This document shows, one piece after another, positions 27,660 through 36,698 of a stretch of 64,000 nt of DNA. The translations under genes and the position numbers were made by a program. Location: assembly GCF_030678915.1 (NCBI RefSeq), contig NZ_JAUUTZ010000003.1:124001-188000 (forward strand), given 5' to 3'. Position 1 is the stretch's first letter. Each line of letters starts with the position of its first letter. The DNA is from Paracoccus wurundjeri. Its GTDB lineage: Bacteria > Pseudomonadota > Alphaproteobacteria > Rhodobacterales > Rhodobacteraceae. The notes under the pieces are model-generated. The model did not search any database and was not told the origin of the DNA. It saw nothing but the letters and a program-made list of their open reading frames with translations.

Positions 27660-28622
27660 ATGGAAGCCATAGCCGAACGCTATCAACGCTTTGCACGATC
27701 TGAGGCCGCAGGGCGTTCGGTGCTGTACGAGACTATGGCCCAGCATGTCGCGGGATCGCCTGACGCTCTGACTTTTCTCAGCCGCCTTCCCGGGGACCGG
27801 CAGCAGCCGAACCTTCTTTTCGCCGCTCTGCGCCTGATCGCTGGAACACCCGCGTCGGTTAGTGAATTTGACCATGCCATTGAAGAGCATGCGGAGGCGA
27901 TAGCCGAAGTCATGCTGACGCGAACAACCCAGACGAATGAACCCGGACGTTGCGCGGCACTTTTGCCGTCGCTGGCTCGGATCGAGGGGCCGTTGGCCCT
28001 GATTGAGGTCGGTGCATCTGCGGGCCTGTGTCTTCTGCCGGATTTCTACGGCTATGACTGGGGACGTCAGAGACTGGCTCCGCCCACCCGATCTGCCTTA
28101 GCTGTGCCCGTGTTTCAATGCAATGCCTCGGAAAATACGCCGCTTCCGCTCCAGCACCCCGAAATTATCTGGCGGGCGGGACTTGACCTGAATCCGCTGG
28201 ATGTATCGAATGACGAGGATGTCGCATGGCTTGAAACCCTTGTCTGGCCCGAACATCACGAGCGACTGGCGCGTTTGCGCAAAGCCATCGAAATTGTCCG
28301 GACCGAGCGTCCCCGCGTCGTGGCCGGGGATCTCAGACAGGATTTGCATGCGCTGATCGCCGAGGCGCCGGGCGATGCGACTGTTGTAGTGTTTCATACC
28401 GCTGTCTTGAGTTATGTCGTAGACCAGAGCGACCGCGATGCGTTTGCCGCCGGGATGATCGACGACGCAAGGGTGATCTGGCTTTGCAACGAAGGCCCGC
28501 GCACTTTCCCCCGGTTTGCGGAGGCCGCCGGGCCGGTTCACGAGGAAATGTTCTTGTTGGCCGTTGACGGGCAGCCGGTGGCATGGACCGGACCTCATGG
28601 CCAAGAAATACGCTGGATTTGA
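27660..28622 (+). CDS. DUF2332 domain-containing protein
   Basis: 320 aa. The full-length DUF2332 pattern is visible: YQRFARSEAAGRSVLYE at the start, LIEVGASAGLCLLPDFYGYDW in the middle, RAGLDLNPLDVSNDEDVAWLE, and VVVFHTAVLSYV near the end. The glycine-rich EVGASAGLCL resembles a methyltransferase motif I, and some annotators link the family to SAM-dependent enzymes, but no activity is established. There is no membrane segment. Confidence 0.9.
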   Translation: MEAIAERYQRFARSEAAGRSVLYETMAQHVAGSPDALTFLSRLPGDRQQPNLLFAALRLIAGTPASVSEFDHAIEEHAEAIAEVMLTRTTQTNEPGRCAALLPSLARIEGPLALIEVGASAGLCLLPDFYGYDWGRQRLAPPTRSALAVPVFQCNASENTPLPLQHPEIIWRAGLDLNPLDVSNDEDVAWLETLVWPEHHERLARLRKAIEIVRTERPRVVAGDLRQDLHALIAEAPGDATVVVFHTAVLSYVVDQSDRDAFAAGMIDDARVIWLCNEGPRTFPRFAEAAGPVHEEMFLLAVDGQPVAWTGPHGQEIRWI

Positions 28623-28633
28623 ATTGGAGGCGA

Positions 28634-28895
28634 TGACCGAACGGCAGCTTCGTCCCGCATCGCGGACTTTAAGGTTGTGCGCTGCGAACAACTCCTTTGA
28701 TCTCCAGGCTTGCATCTCAGGAGTCGGGGTCGCCAATCTGCGCGAATTTCATGCGAAAGCCGATTTTGAGGCGGGAAATCTGGTCGAGCTCATGCCGGAA
28801 AAAATCTTGAAGAGGTTGGGCTTTATGCAGCCTTCCCTCGTAAAGATCTGGTAAGTGGCGGGGCGCTCGCCTTTCCGGATTTCTTGCAAATGAGA
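28634..28895 (+). pseudogene. LysR-family regulator, C-terminal remnant with frameshift
   Basis: One frame reads AANNSFDLQACISGVGVANL and FEAGNLVELMPE, the effector-domain end of LysR-type regulators. The next frame continues with VGLYAAFPRKDLVSGGALAF and PDFLQMRL, the usual C-terminal strand and helix. The switch lies at an A6 run (28799-28804), as if one A had been lost. The DNA-binding half is absent. This is decayed DNA downstream of the DUF2332 gene. The following 28896-29302 shows no supported gene. Confidence 0.75.
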
Positions 28896-29302
28896 TTGCC
28901 TGGGAACGTGAACACAAGCCAAGCATTTATCGCGGCACGACGATCCAACAAACGATCAATGGCCCAGCTTGAAGGCAATGTTGGCCTGGCAGCGGCCACG
29001 AATGAACTGTGCCGAAAGTACTTCATTGCGCATATTCGGACTCCGATTGGGAAAATTGTTCCAGAAACCAAGAGAATCTCGCGGCGTGATCTACCCCCGC
29101 ATTTTCACCGTTTTCGCCATCTGGATGGAACGCCCATGCCAACTTTCTAGAGATGAACGGGAAGATTATCGGATTAGCCGCGTGGGAAAGGTCGGCCAAG
29201 GCGACTTCGTCGGTGGAGAAGAGGTGAAAGGGAGCGATGAGCAGGGGCATGGCCATGATCGTGCTCAAGCGTCCCGGACACCGTCAGTAGCTGAGATGAC
29301 GA

Positions 29303-29440
29303 TTACTTATCCGCCAGCCTGTATCCGATGCCGGGCTCGGTGAATATCCATCGCGGATTCGCCGCATCATCGCCCAGTTTGCTGCGCAAATTCCGGATAT
29401 AGACCCGCAGATACTGACTGTCCTCCATGTGCGCCGGACC
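29303..29440 (-). pseudogene. OmpR/KdpE-type response regulator, C-terminal remnant
   Basis: On the minus strand the frame reads GPAHMEDSQYLRVYIRNLRS followed by KLGDDAANPRWIFTEPGIGY and RLADK before a stop. This is the winged-helix end of an OmpR-class regulator and is closest in style to KdpE. The receiver domain and the rest of the effector domain are missing, and no kdp genes are nearby. Confidence 0.75.
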
Positions 29441-29625
29441 CGCTTTGGCTGCATGGCGGCTTTCCCGGCACCGGGACTTTCCCGCATGCGAATAGGGTCC
29501 GGGTCATTCGATGCACAAGCTGGGACATGACCTCTTGGCATTGCGCACATGATCAGCTCCAGCCTATGACCACGGTCATGTCCCTTTCCAACGACCCGGG
29601 CGAGACGAGCCTTTGGCATTCTTGC

Positions 29626-31089
29626 CTATACTTCTCCCCGCTCGCTGCGTTTCCACTCTTCCCAGCCCTGCTGCCCTTGCATGAACGCCTCGATTTCGGT
29701 GCGGCTGGCTTCCAGCCCCGGGTCATGCTTCAGATAGAACCGGGTTTCGCGCGCGATCAAGCCGGACAGCAGCAGCAGGCCGATCAGGTTCGGAATGGCC
29801 ATCAACCCATTCATCACATCCGAAAAGTTCCAGACCACGCCAAGCTGAACCGTGCAGCCGATATAGACAATCAGCGAAAACAGCACACGGAAAGGCATGA
29901 CGCCACCGCGACCGATCAGACGTTCGAGATTGCGTTCGCCGTAGTAAGCCCAGCCGAGGATGGTGGAATAGGCGAACAGCGCCAGCCCGATGGTCACGAT
30001 CCAGTGCCCCCATTGACCCGGCAAGCCGTGGCTGAAGGCCTCTCCCGTCATGATCGCGGCTGAAATCTGCTCTCCCGTTCCCGGGTCGGTCTGATGCCAG
30101 ACGCCGGTGGTGATGATGACCAGACCGGTACAGCTGACCACGATGATTGTATCAATGAAGGTCTGCGTCATCGACACCAGCCCCTGACGCACGGGATGAG
30201 TGGTCTGGGCGGAGGCCGCGGCAATGGCTGCCGAACCCATGCCGGATTCGTTCGAGAAGATCCCGCGAGCAACTCCGAATTGGACGGCGATCATGATCGT
30301 CGAACCGATAAAGCCGCCAACCGCCGCGCTGCCGGTGAAGGCCTCGCTGAAGATCTGACCGAGAGCGGAGGGAACCGACCCGATATTCGCCAGCAGGATA
30401 TAGATCGCGCCCAGCACGTAGAACAGGATCATCACCGGGACCAGACCGGCGGTGACGCGCCCGATGGATTTGATACCGCCGATCAGCACGACCAGGGTCA
30501 GGACCGCCAGTACCAGGCCGGTGACCCAATTTGGGATGCTGAAGCTGTTCGTCAAGTTTGATGCGATCGAGTTGCCCTGGGTCATATTGCCGATGCCAAA
30601 GCAGGCACAGACCGCAAAGATCGCAAAGCTGATGGCGAGGAATTTGCCGAACCCCCCTGGAATGCCTCGTTCCAGATAATACTGAGGCCCGCCATTCTTC
30701 TCGCCCGCCGAATCCGTCGTGCGAAAACGGACACCCAGGAAGGCTTCGGAATATTTCGACGCCATACCCAACAGCGCCGTGACCCACATCCAGAATAAGG
30801 CACCCGGACCGCCAGCGCTGATTGCGGTCGCGACTCCGACGATATTGCCGGTGCCCACCGTCGCGGCCATTGCGGTGGTCAGGGCCTGAAACTGTGAAAT
30901 ATCGCCGTCTTGGGTATCATCGCTGCGCTTGATCAGACCAAGGCGAAGCGCAGGCCAAAGGCGGCTGAACTGGATGCCACCCAATGTCCATGTCAGGTAA
31001 AGCCCGGTCCCCAGCAATAGGGGAATCAACAGATACGGCCCCCAGACGATACTGCCGATCTGGCCCAGAAAAGCTTCTAGTCCATCCAT
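29626..31089 (-). CDS. Alanine/glycine:cation symporter (AGCS family)
   Basis: 487 aa, about ten membrane segments. The AGCS signature FQALTTAMAATVGTGNIVGVATAI is intact near residue 67, with GPGALFWMWVTALLGMASKYSEA, the conserved GGPQYYLERG and FSNESGMGSAAIAAASA. It should import alanine or glycine with sodium across the inner membrane. GGGAG lies 7 nt before the ATG. It has no operon partners and no glycine-riboswitch motif that I could see upstream. Confidence 0.93.
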   Translation of the reverse strand: MDGLEAFLGQIGSIVWGPYLLIPLLLGTGLYLTWTLGGIQFSRLWPALRLGLIKRSDDTQDGDISQFQALTTAMAATVGTGNIVGVATAISAGGPGALFWMWVTALLGMASKYSEAFLGVRFRTTDSAGEKNGGPQYYLERGIPGGFGKFLAISFAIFAVCACFGIGNMTQGNSIASNLTNSFSIPNWVTGLVLAVLTLVVLIGGIKSIGRVTAGLVPVMILFYVLGAIYILLANIGSVPSALGQIFSEAFTGSAAVGGFIGSTIMIAVQFGVARGIFSNESGMGSAAIAAASAQTTHPVRQGLVSMTQTFIDTIIVVSCTGLVIITTGVWHQTDPGTGEQISAAIMTGEAFSHGLPGQWGHWIVTIGLALFAYSTILGWAYYGERNLERLIGRGGVMPFRVLFSLIVYIGCTVQLGVVWNFSDVMNGLMAIPNLIGLLLLSGLIARETRFYLKHDPGLEASRTEIEAFMQGQQGWEEWKRSERGEV

Positions 31090-31777
31090 ATATCAGCTCC
31101 CTTGCACGGTTCATATGCGCTCATGACGGCCGCGTCGGTCTCGAATGTCAACCCTCAGCTGCCCGCAGCGTGTCGGCGGCAGAAGCTGGCGAAATCGAAG
31201 CAGATCATCCGCTTGCTGATGGCCCGTAGATATTCAGAGCGCGGAGCTGTCAAAAACGATGGCTCAACCGCTCCGGAAACGAGCGCGGCAATCAGCCCTG
31301 CAATTGCGAATTTGCAAGGCTAAATTCAATAAATGTCCGGCCAGTTGATGCTGGTGGCATCATTTTGTGGATCAGGATATCATCAACATTCGCGGGTTAC
31401 CCAAAGTAACGAAACGATGCAGGCCCGCTCATCTCTGAAGGGGAGGGGCATCAGTATTGGCGCATAGCGGGATCAAGATATACTGGGAGCAATTTTGCGC
31501 GCTGGTTCACACTCCGGCACGTGCTGCTTGCGCTTCAATTTTCTGATCTCCTTTTCGTCGAAGACCAGCAGGCTAAAAATTATAGCCTATGTCAGTGTCC
31601 GAATTTCAGGGGCAGCTATGGTGCCGCTTGCATGATCCTCTTGAGAAACGCCTTTCTTTGCCCGGGATCAGGGCCATAGCCAAACGCGGCACAGATACCA
31701 CGGATCACGTTGTTGAGCCTAATTTTACAGCTTAACGATCATACTTAGAAGTAACCCACTAGAATACGGCCATTTTT
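31090..31777. other. Long intergenic stretch without supported genes
   Basis: Nearly 690 nt, less GC-rich than its surroundings. Two minus-strand stretches look peptide-like: one ends FDFASFCRRHAAGS (31155-31320), and one reads NNVIRGICAAFGYGPDPGQR before a stop near 31617. Both lack a start with ribosome site and any domain I recognise; they may be gene remnants. The promoter of the symporter gene must lie at the low-coordinate end. Confidence 0.35.
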
Positions 31778-32671
31778 TTATCGTCGATTTCCTCCGCGGT
31801 TCTGTATCGTGGCAGGTTCGTACCGAGTAGCTTCCTGCAAAAGTTCCGGCAAACCGATGACATTGTTCAGATCATCGAAGTTAACCATTCGCTCGACGAA
31901 CGGTGCGTTTGACCTGTGGGCCATAAGACTTGCGAAATAATCCTGCATTTGGCGCTGTACGGCTCGGGCAAGACCTCCGGGAAAGATAACCAGCCGGAAC
32001 CCCTTTTCATGAAGCGCATCTGCGGTGCTGATTGGCGTATTTCCGCCTTCAACCATATTGGCAAGAAGGGGAACGCGTGATGCAAAACGTTTAGTGATCT
32101 GCTCCATTTCCAACAGCGAACGCGGGGCCTCGATAAACAGCACATCGGCCCCGGCTTCCAGGTAGGCCTCACCCCGATCAAGTGCTGCCTCAAGACCCTC
32201 CACCGCAATCGCATCGGTGCGCGCGATGATCTGCAAGTCATCCGATGTCCGGGCGTCGCAAGCCGCTTTGACTTTGCCGGCCATTTCCTCTTTCGGTACC
32301 AGGGTCTTGCCCTTCAAATGTCCACACCGCTTGGGAAATCCCTGATCTTCAAGCTGCAAGCCTGACGTTCCGGCCCGTTCGAACAGCCGGACAGTGCGCT
32401 GGACGTTCACGGCATTTCCGAAACCGGTATCCCCATCGACGATAATCGGCAACGTCACCCGGTCGCGAATCAATGTGATCGTATCGGCAACCTCAGATGC
32501 TGTGACAAGGCCCACGTCGGGACGGCCAAGGCGCGTATAGGCAATTGATGCGCCGGACAAATAGAGACATTCGAAACCTGCCTGCTCGGCCAGCAGGGCG
32601 CCGAATGCATCATAGACGCCCGGTGCCAGAATTCCCTTTTTCGAGCCGAGAAGCTGTTTCAATCCGGTCAT
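31778..32671 (-). CDS. PEP mutase/isocitrate lyase family C-C lyase (2,3-dimethylmalate or 2-methylisocitrate lyase-like)
   Basis: 297 aa. The magnesium/acid-binding block DGDTGFGN (79-86) and the active-site loop KRCGH (114-118, catalytic C116) are both present. This marks a carbon-carbon lyase rather than the cysteine-less oxaloacetate decarboxylases or PEP mutase proper. Such enzymes split branched hydroxy-dicarboxylates to pyruvate, glyoxylate or succinate plus a second acid. An AGGAGG site precedes the ATG. It lies 18 nt after the GntR gene in one operon, divergent from a transporter and hydratase that probably feed it. Confidence 0.88.
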   Translation of the reverse strand: MTGLKQLLGSKKGILAPGVYDAFGALLAEQAGFECLYLSGASIAYTRLGRPDVGLVTASEVADTITLIRDRVTLPIIVDGDTGFGNAVNVQRTVRLFERAGTSGLQLEDQGFPKRCGHLKGKTLVPKEEMAGKVKAACDARTSDDLQIIARTDAIAVEGLEAALDRGEAYLEAGADVLFIEAPRSLLEMEQITKRFASRVPLLANMVEGGNTPISTADALHEKGFRLVIFPGGLARAVQRQMQDYFASLMAHRSNAPFVERMVNFDDLNNVIGLPELLQEATRYEPATIQNRGGNRR

Positions 32672-32689
32672 GGATGCGATCCTCCTGAT

Positions 32690-33472
32690 TCAGGTATTCC
32701 ATACCTTGGTCGCTTCGTCCGCGCTGCGGTCGAAGTTCATTTCATGCTCATAGGTGTCGGGGCGGTAGAGTCCGTGGATTCGCTCTACGGCGCGGCCTGC
32801 TGGATCGTAAACTGTCCTGCGAATTGCAAGCAGCGGCTCACCTGGCTCGATTTGCAGCAGCTTTGCGACTTCCGGCACCGCGAGACAGGCCGAGATCGTC
32901 TGGCGCGCGCTATGTACCTTATGGCCCGTGGCTTCGATCAGCCGCAAAAGCGAGGTGCGCTCCATTTCGTCGCGACCGATCCCTTCGCCGATATCATCGG
33001 GAAGCCAGGTCGTCAGATGACTGAACGGGCGGTCGTTCAGGTGGCGCAGGCGCACGGCTCTGTGCATCCGCACACCGGCTTCCACGCCCATGGCGGCGGC
33101 GACGTCTTTGGGCGCGGGAACAAATCTCAGGTCAATAACCGAAACGGTGGTTTCCAGCCCCAGCGCCATCAAATTCTCAAAATTCCCCGAAAGTGAGGCA
33201 CTGACCGGCGACGAACCGGTATTCATGCGGGCAAAGGTCCCCCGTCCACGCGCTCGCTGAACGCTACCTTCGGCCCTGAGCCGGTCCATGGCTTTGCGAA
33301 TCGTGATCCTCGAAACGCCAAACTGTTTGGCCAATTGCAACTCGCCCGGCATTTGCTCGTCCGCCGACCAGGACCCGTCGGATATTTGCTGACGTAACAC
33401 CAGATAGACCTGATGGTGCTTGGGCCAGACCGAAGCTTCCGTTGGAAGCTGCTCGTCATCATATGCTGCCAT
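32690..33472 (-). CDS. GntR-family regulator with UTRA domain (HutC subfamily)
   Basis: 260 aa. Winged helix with MPGELQLAKQFGVSRITIRK and AMDRLRAEG, then a UTRA effector domain (MHRAVRLRHLNDRPFSHLTT and WLPDD; LLAIRRTVYDPAGRAVE). It is co-transcribed with the lyase and divergent from the TTT transporter/hydratase genes, so it very likely controls both units in response to the imported acid or a metabolite of it. Confidence 0.9.
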   Translation of the reverse strand: MAAYDDEQLPTEASVWPKHHQVYLVLRQQISDGSWSADEQMPGELQLAKQFGVSRITIRKAMDRLRAEGSVQRARGRGTFARMNTGSSPVSASLSGNFENLMALGLETTVSVIDLRFVPAPKDVAAAMGVEAGVRMHRAVRLRHLNDRPFSHLTTWLPDDIGEGIGRDEMERTSLLRLIEATGHKVHSARQTISACLAVPEVAKLLQIEPGEPLLAIRRTVYDPAGRAVERIHGLYRPDTYEHEMNFDRSADEATKVWNT

Positions 33473-33542
33473 TTCGCCCGCTCCGTGAACCTGCTTGCCT
33501 AAGTGATAGCTTGCGGCGCGGAAGGATGAAAGTTAAATGTTC

Positions 33543-33558
33543 TATTGACATGACAATA
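33543..33558. promoter_or_regulatory. Near-palindromic operator candidate overlapping a -35 element
   Basis: TATTGACATGACAATA has matching half sites TATTG (33543-33547) and CAATA (33554-33558) around CATG. It contains TTGACA (33545-33550), an exact -35 consensus directed toward the transporter genes. Binding there would block RNA polymerase, as expected for a GntR/HutC repressor. The -10 is not clear. Function is inference. Confidence 0.4.
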
Positions 33559-33628
33559 AGACCATGTTCGTCTTGCAGCCGTAATCTGCCGGCGAAATCG
33601 GACCGGCCATACAGATTAAGGGGAAGAG

Positions 33629-34642
33629 ATGAACAGTTCGACCGGAATCCCGAGACGCAGGTTTCTTGCCGCCGTGACGCTTGCCGCTGGCTTTTCGGTA
33701 GGGCTGGGTGGCTTTGCAAGCGAAGCCTTCGCCGCAGATTGGCCGGACGGCCCCGTGACCATCGTCGTGCCCTTCGATGCAGGCGGCAGTGCGGACCGGA
33801 TGGCGCGAAGCCTCGCCGAACCGCTGGGCAAGATCCTTGGGCAGCCTGTGGTGGTGGAAAACCGTCCTGGCGGCGCCGGCGGGCTTGGTGCGACCTATGT
33901 CTCGCGCGCGGAACCTGATGGCAATACTCTTCTGCTGATGCAGGCCACGCCATATTTGGCGAATGCGATCCTGATGGGTGGCGCCCCCGTGAAATGGGAA
34001 GATTTCCGCCTGCTCAACGCGCAGTGGAACGATTACGGCATCATCGCTGTGAACAAGGAAAGCCCTTATGAGAATTTGACCGATCTGGTCGAGGCGATGA
34101 AGACGCCGGGCAAAGTGTCATCCGGGATCATCTACGCGAATGGTGGCCATCTGCAAACGCTGATGATCATGGATGCTTTGGGCATTTCGCAAGAAAATGT
34201 CCGTTTCGTGACCTATGACGGCGGATCGCCCCTGCGCTCGGCATTGGCCGGAAATCAGGTCGATTTCGAGATTATCGCCGCAGAGGCTGCGCAAAGCGTC
34301 ATGGATAATCTGCGCGTTCTCGCGGTGGTTAATGATGCGGATCCGGATAATCTCGGAGCGCCCTTGATGAACGACGTCCTTGGTGAACTGGGAGCCGAGC
34401 CGCAGCCGGTTATCGGCGGCAATATCACCGGCCTCATGGCCCCCGCCGCGTTCGCCGAAGAATATCCGGAACGGTATCAGACACTGCTTGCCGCCTATAA
34501 GCAGGTGGTCGAAAGCCCCGAATACGCTGAAACCGCGAAAGCTGCGGGGCTTGGCAGTGACTGGGTCGGGCCCGAGGCCAGTCAGGAGATGATCGACAAG
34601 ACCTTCGAGGCGCTGAGCAAATACTCGGATATCGTCAACTGA
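33629..34642 (+). CDS. Tripartite tricarboxylate transporter substrate-binding protein (Bug/TctC family)
   Basis: 337 aa. N-terminal export signal with twin arginines (IPRRRFLAAVTLAAGF) and cleavage near FAA-DWP. The Bug-family motifs VTIVVPFDAGGSADRMAR and VVVENRPGGAGGLG, which contact the ligand carboxylate, are intact. It delivers a carboxylic acid to the TctA/TctB-type membrane part encoded next. GGGGAAG precedes the ATG. It is the first gene of the plus-strand catabolic operon. Confidence 0.93.
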   Translation: MNSSTGIPRRRFLAAVTLAAGFSVGLGGFASEAFAADWPDGPVTIVVPFDAGGSADRMARSLAEPLGKILGQPVVVENRPGGAGGLGATYVSRAEPDGNTLLLMQATPYLANAILMGGAPVKWEDFRLLNAQWNDYGIIAVNKESPYENLTDLVEAMKTPGKVSSGIIYANGGHLQTLMIMDALGISQENVRFVTYDGGSPLRSALAGNQVDFEIIAAEAAQSVMDNLRVLAVVNDADPDNLGAPLMNDVLGELGAEPQPVIGGNITGLMAPAAFAEEYPERYQTLLAAYKQVVESPEYAETAKAAGLGSDWVGPEASQEMIDKTFEALSKYSDIVN

Positions 34643-34680
34643 TCCACCAGCCCTGCTTACATCGACAAAGGAGATGCCCG

Positions 34681-35172
34681 ATGTCACAGCGTCCGTCCGG
34701 CGACACACGCGTATCTGCGCCGACTGAAGCTATGCGGCCCGGTGCGCTGGTCTTCGCCATATTGGTGGCGCTCGCACTTGTTATCTATGCCTGGACAATT
34801 CTTGGAGCCGCACGGAATCCGGGCGACTGGCTGCTGATCCTGCCTGCTGTCGGCATCGGTGTAACAGCGCTTGTCTGGGCGGCAATCGTGGATGGGCGCA
34901 AGTTTCTGCGATCTGATGCGCGGCCTGGCCTCCGGATCCCGGAGAGCGTGGCGAAACCGGTGATTTTGCTTCTTCTGATCGCCGTCTACGCGATCACATT
35001 GCCATTTGCCGGGTTTGATATCGGAACAGCCATATTCCTTGGTCTCGCGCTGCTGGTTCAGGGAGAACGTCGGCTCTGGCTCGTCCTGCTGAATGCGGTG
35101 ATCGGTACGGCACTGATTGTCTGGGTGTTTCACGGGTTGCTCAGAGTGCGCGTCCCGCTGCAGCTGTTCTGA
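34681..35172 (+). CDS. Tripartite tricarboxylate transporter small membrane subunit (TctB type)
   Basis: 163 aa with about four membrane helices (AILVALALVIYAWTI, LLILPAVGIGVTALVWAA, VILLLLIAVYAITLPFAG, LLNAVIGTALIVWVFHG). Sequence is poorly conserved in this family; assignment rests on size, topology and position between TctC- and TctA-type genes. AGGAG precedes the ATG. Confidence 0.88.
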   Translation: MSQRPSGDTRVSAPTEAMRPGALVFAILVALALVIYAWTILGAARNPGDWLLILPAVGIGVTALVWAAIVDGRKFLRSDARPGLRIPESVAKPVILLLLIAVYAITLPFAGFDIGTAIFLGLALLVQGERRLWLVLLNAVIGTALIVWVFHGLLRVRVPLQLF

Positions 35173-35189
35173 ACGGAAAGGTTTGTCGG

Positions 35190-36698
35190 ATGTTTGATTT
35201 TGCCGCTTTTTCCGGCGCCCTCCAATTGCTGGGCAATGATGCAATGGCTTGGCTGGTCGTGCCGCCGGGGATCCTGATCGGGCTGGCCTTTGGCGCGGTT
35301 CCGGGGCTGTCGATCTCGATCGCCATGGCGGTATTCCTGCCTGCTACCCTGTATATGGATTTCCTGCCCGCGATCCTGTTTCTGTCGGCGATCTTTACCG
35401 GCGGCGGTTTTGGCGGCGCCATTCCGGCGATCCTGATGAACATACCCGGCACATCAAGCGCAGTCGCAACCGCTTTCGACGGTTATCCGATGTCGCAACA
35501 GGGCCGTCACGGAGAGGCGCTTGGCGTCGGCCTTGCCGCATCTGTCATCGGAACATTCTTTGGCTATGTTGTGCTTCTGCTTGTTGTCGGGCCTGCGGCA
35601 TCGTGGGTTCTGAAGCTTGGGCCTACCGAAATGTTGGTTGTCGCGATATGGGGCCTCTTGCTGATCGCGGTCCTCAATGATTCCAGCTTTGCCAAGGGCC
35701 TCGCCGCTGGCGTTCTGGGAATCACAATCTCGACGGTGGGCTATTCGGATACCGGGCTGATGCGCGGGACGTTCGGCAGCATGTATCTGCTGGACGGGAT
35801 CCCGGCGATACCCGCGCTTATCGGGCTTTTTGCGGCATCCGAACTGATCAACATGGCGGGTAAGGATTATATCGTTGCCGATAAAAGTCTGAGGAAACTC
35901 AAGATGCGGCCGATATTGACAGGCGTACGTGATACATTTCGCCGCTGGCCCGCCGTCCTGAGAGGTTCGCTGATGGGAACGATGATCGGCATCATTCCCG
36001 GCGTCGGCGCAAGCGTTGCAAATCTTGCCTCTTACGGCACCGCCAAACGCGCTTCGAAAGATCCGGGCAGCTTTGGACAGGGAAACCCCGACGGGGTGAT
36101 CGCCTCGGAGGCGGCGAATTCGTCCTCGGAAGGTGGCGGCATGGTCACATTGCTGGCGCTTGGGCTGCCCGGCGGCGCGGGTACAGCCATTCTGCTCGGT
36201 GCCTTTGCGATGCATAACGTGACGGGCGGGCCGCGCTTTATTTCAGAAAGTACCGACGTGGTCTATGCAATCATCCTTGGCAATATGGTGCAGGCGATGC
36301 TGCTGTTGGTGATAGGGATCGCATTCGTCTTCTTTGCCAGCTCGATCGTAAAAGCGCCGCTGCGCTATCTGATCCCCTATGTGATCGCGATCTCGATGAT
36401 GGGCGCCTATGCGATCACCGGATCTGTCGTCGGGCCGATGACGGTCGCCGGCGCCGGCGCACTCGGCTGGGTCATGCGCCGTTATGGTTATCCGGTGACG
36501 GCGGTGGTTGTCGGTCTGCTGGTGGGACCGATGGCCGAGGGCGAGTTGGTGCGCAGCTGGCAAATTTCCGGTGGGCATCTCTCATTCCTGCTTGACCGGC
36601 CAATCACGCTGGTTCTGATCGCGCTGCTTGCGGGCACGATCATCATCTCGCAGCTCGGCAGGCGCCGGACTCATCACAACGAGGCATTGTCCCGATGA
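35190..36698 (+). CDS. Tripartite tricarboxylate transporter large membrane subunit (TctA type)
   Basis: 502 aa, about 11-12 membrane segments. The two TctA repeat motifs are clear: GLAFGAVPGLSISIAMAVFLP near the start, and GTMIGIIPGVGASVANLASYG in the second half; the AIPAILMNIPGTSSAVAT block is also characteristic. It forms the translocation pathway for the carboxylate captured by the Bug protein, using an ion gradient. Its end overlaps the hydratase large-subunit gene by ATGA. Confidence 0.95.
   Translation: MFDFAAFSGALQLLGNDAMAWLVVPPGILIGLAFGAVPGLSISIAMAVFLPATLYMDFLPAILFLSAIFTGGGFGGAIPAILMNIPGTSSAVATAFDGYPMSQQGRHGEALGVGLAASVIGTFFGYVVLLLVVGPAASWVLKLGPTEMLVVAIWGLLLIAVLNDSSFAKGLAAGVLGITISTVGYSDTGLMRGTFGSMYLLDGIPAIPALIGLFAASELINMAGKDYIVADKSLRKLKMRPILTGVRDTFRRWPAVLRGSLMGTMIGIIPGVGASVANLASYGTAKRASKDPGSFGQGNPDGVIASEAANSSSEGGGMVTLLALGLPGGAGTAILLGAFAMHNVTGGPRFISESTDVVYAIILGNMVQAMLLLVIGIAFVFFASSIVKAPLRYLIPYVIAISMMGAYAITGSVVGPMTVAGAGALGWVMRRYGYPVTAVVVGLLVGPMAEGELVRSWQISGGHLSFLLDRPITLVLIALLAGTIIISQLGRRRTHHNEALSR

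Noticed and set aside
31090..31200. Possible glycine riboswitch ahead of the alanine/glycine symporter
   Set aside because: I looked for the conserved glycine aptamer blocks on the minus strand and found none.
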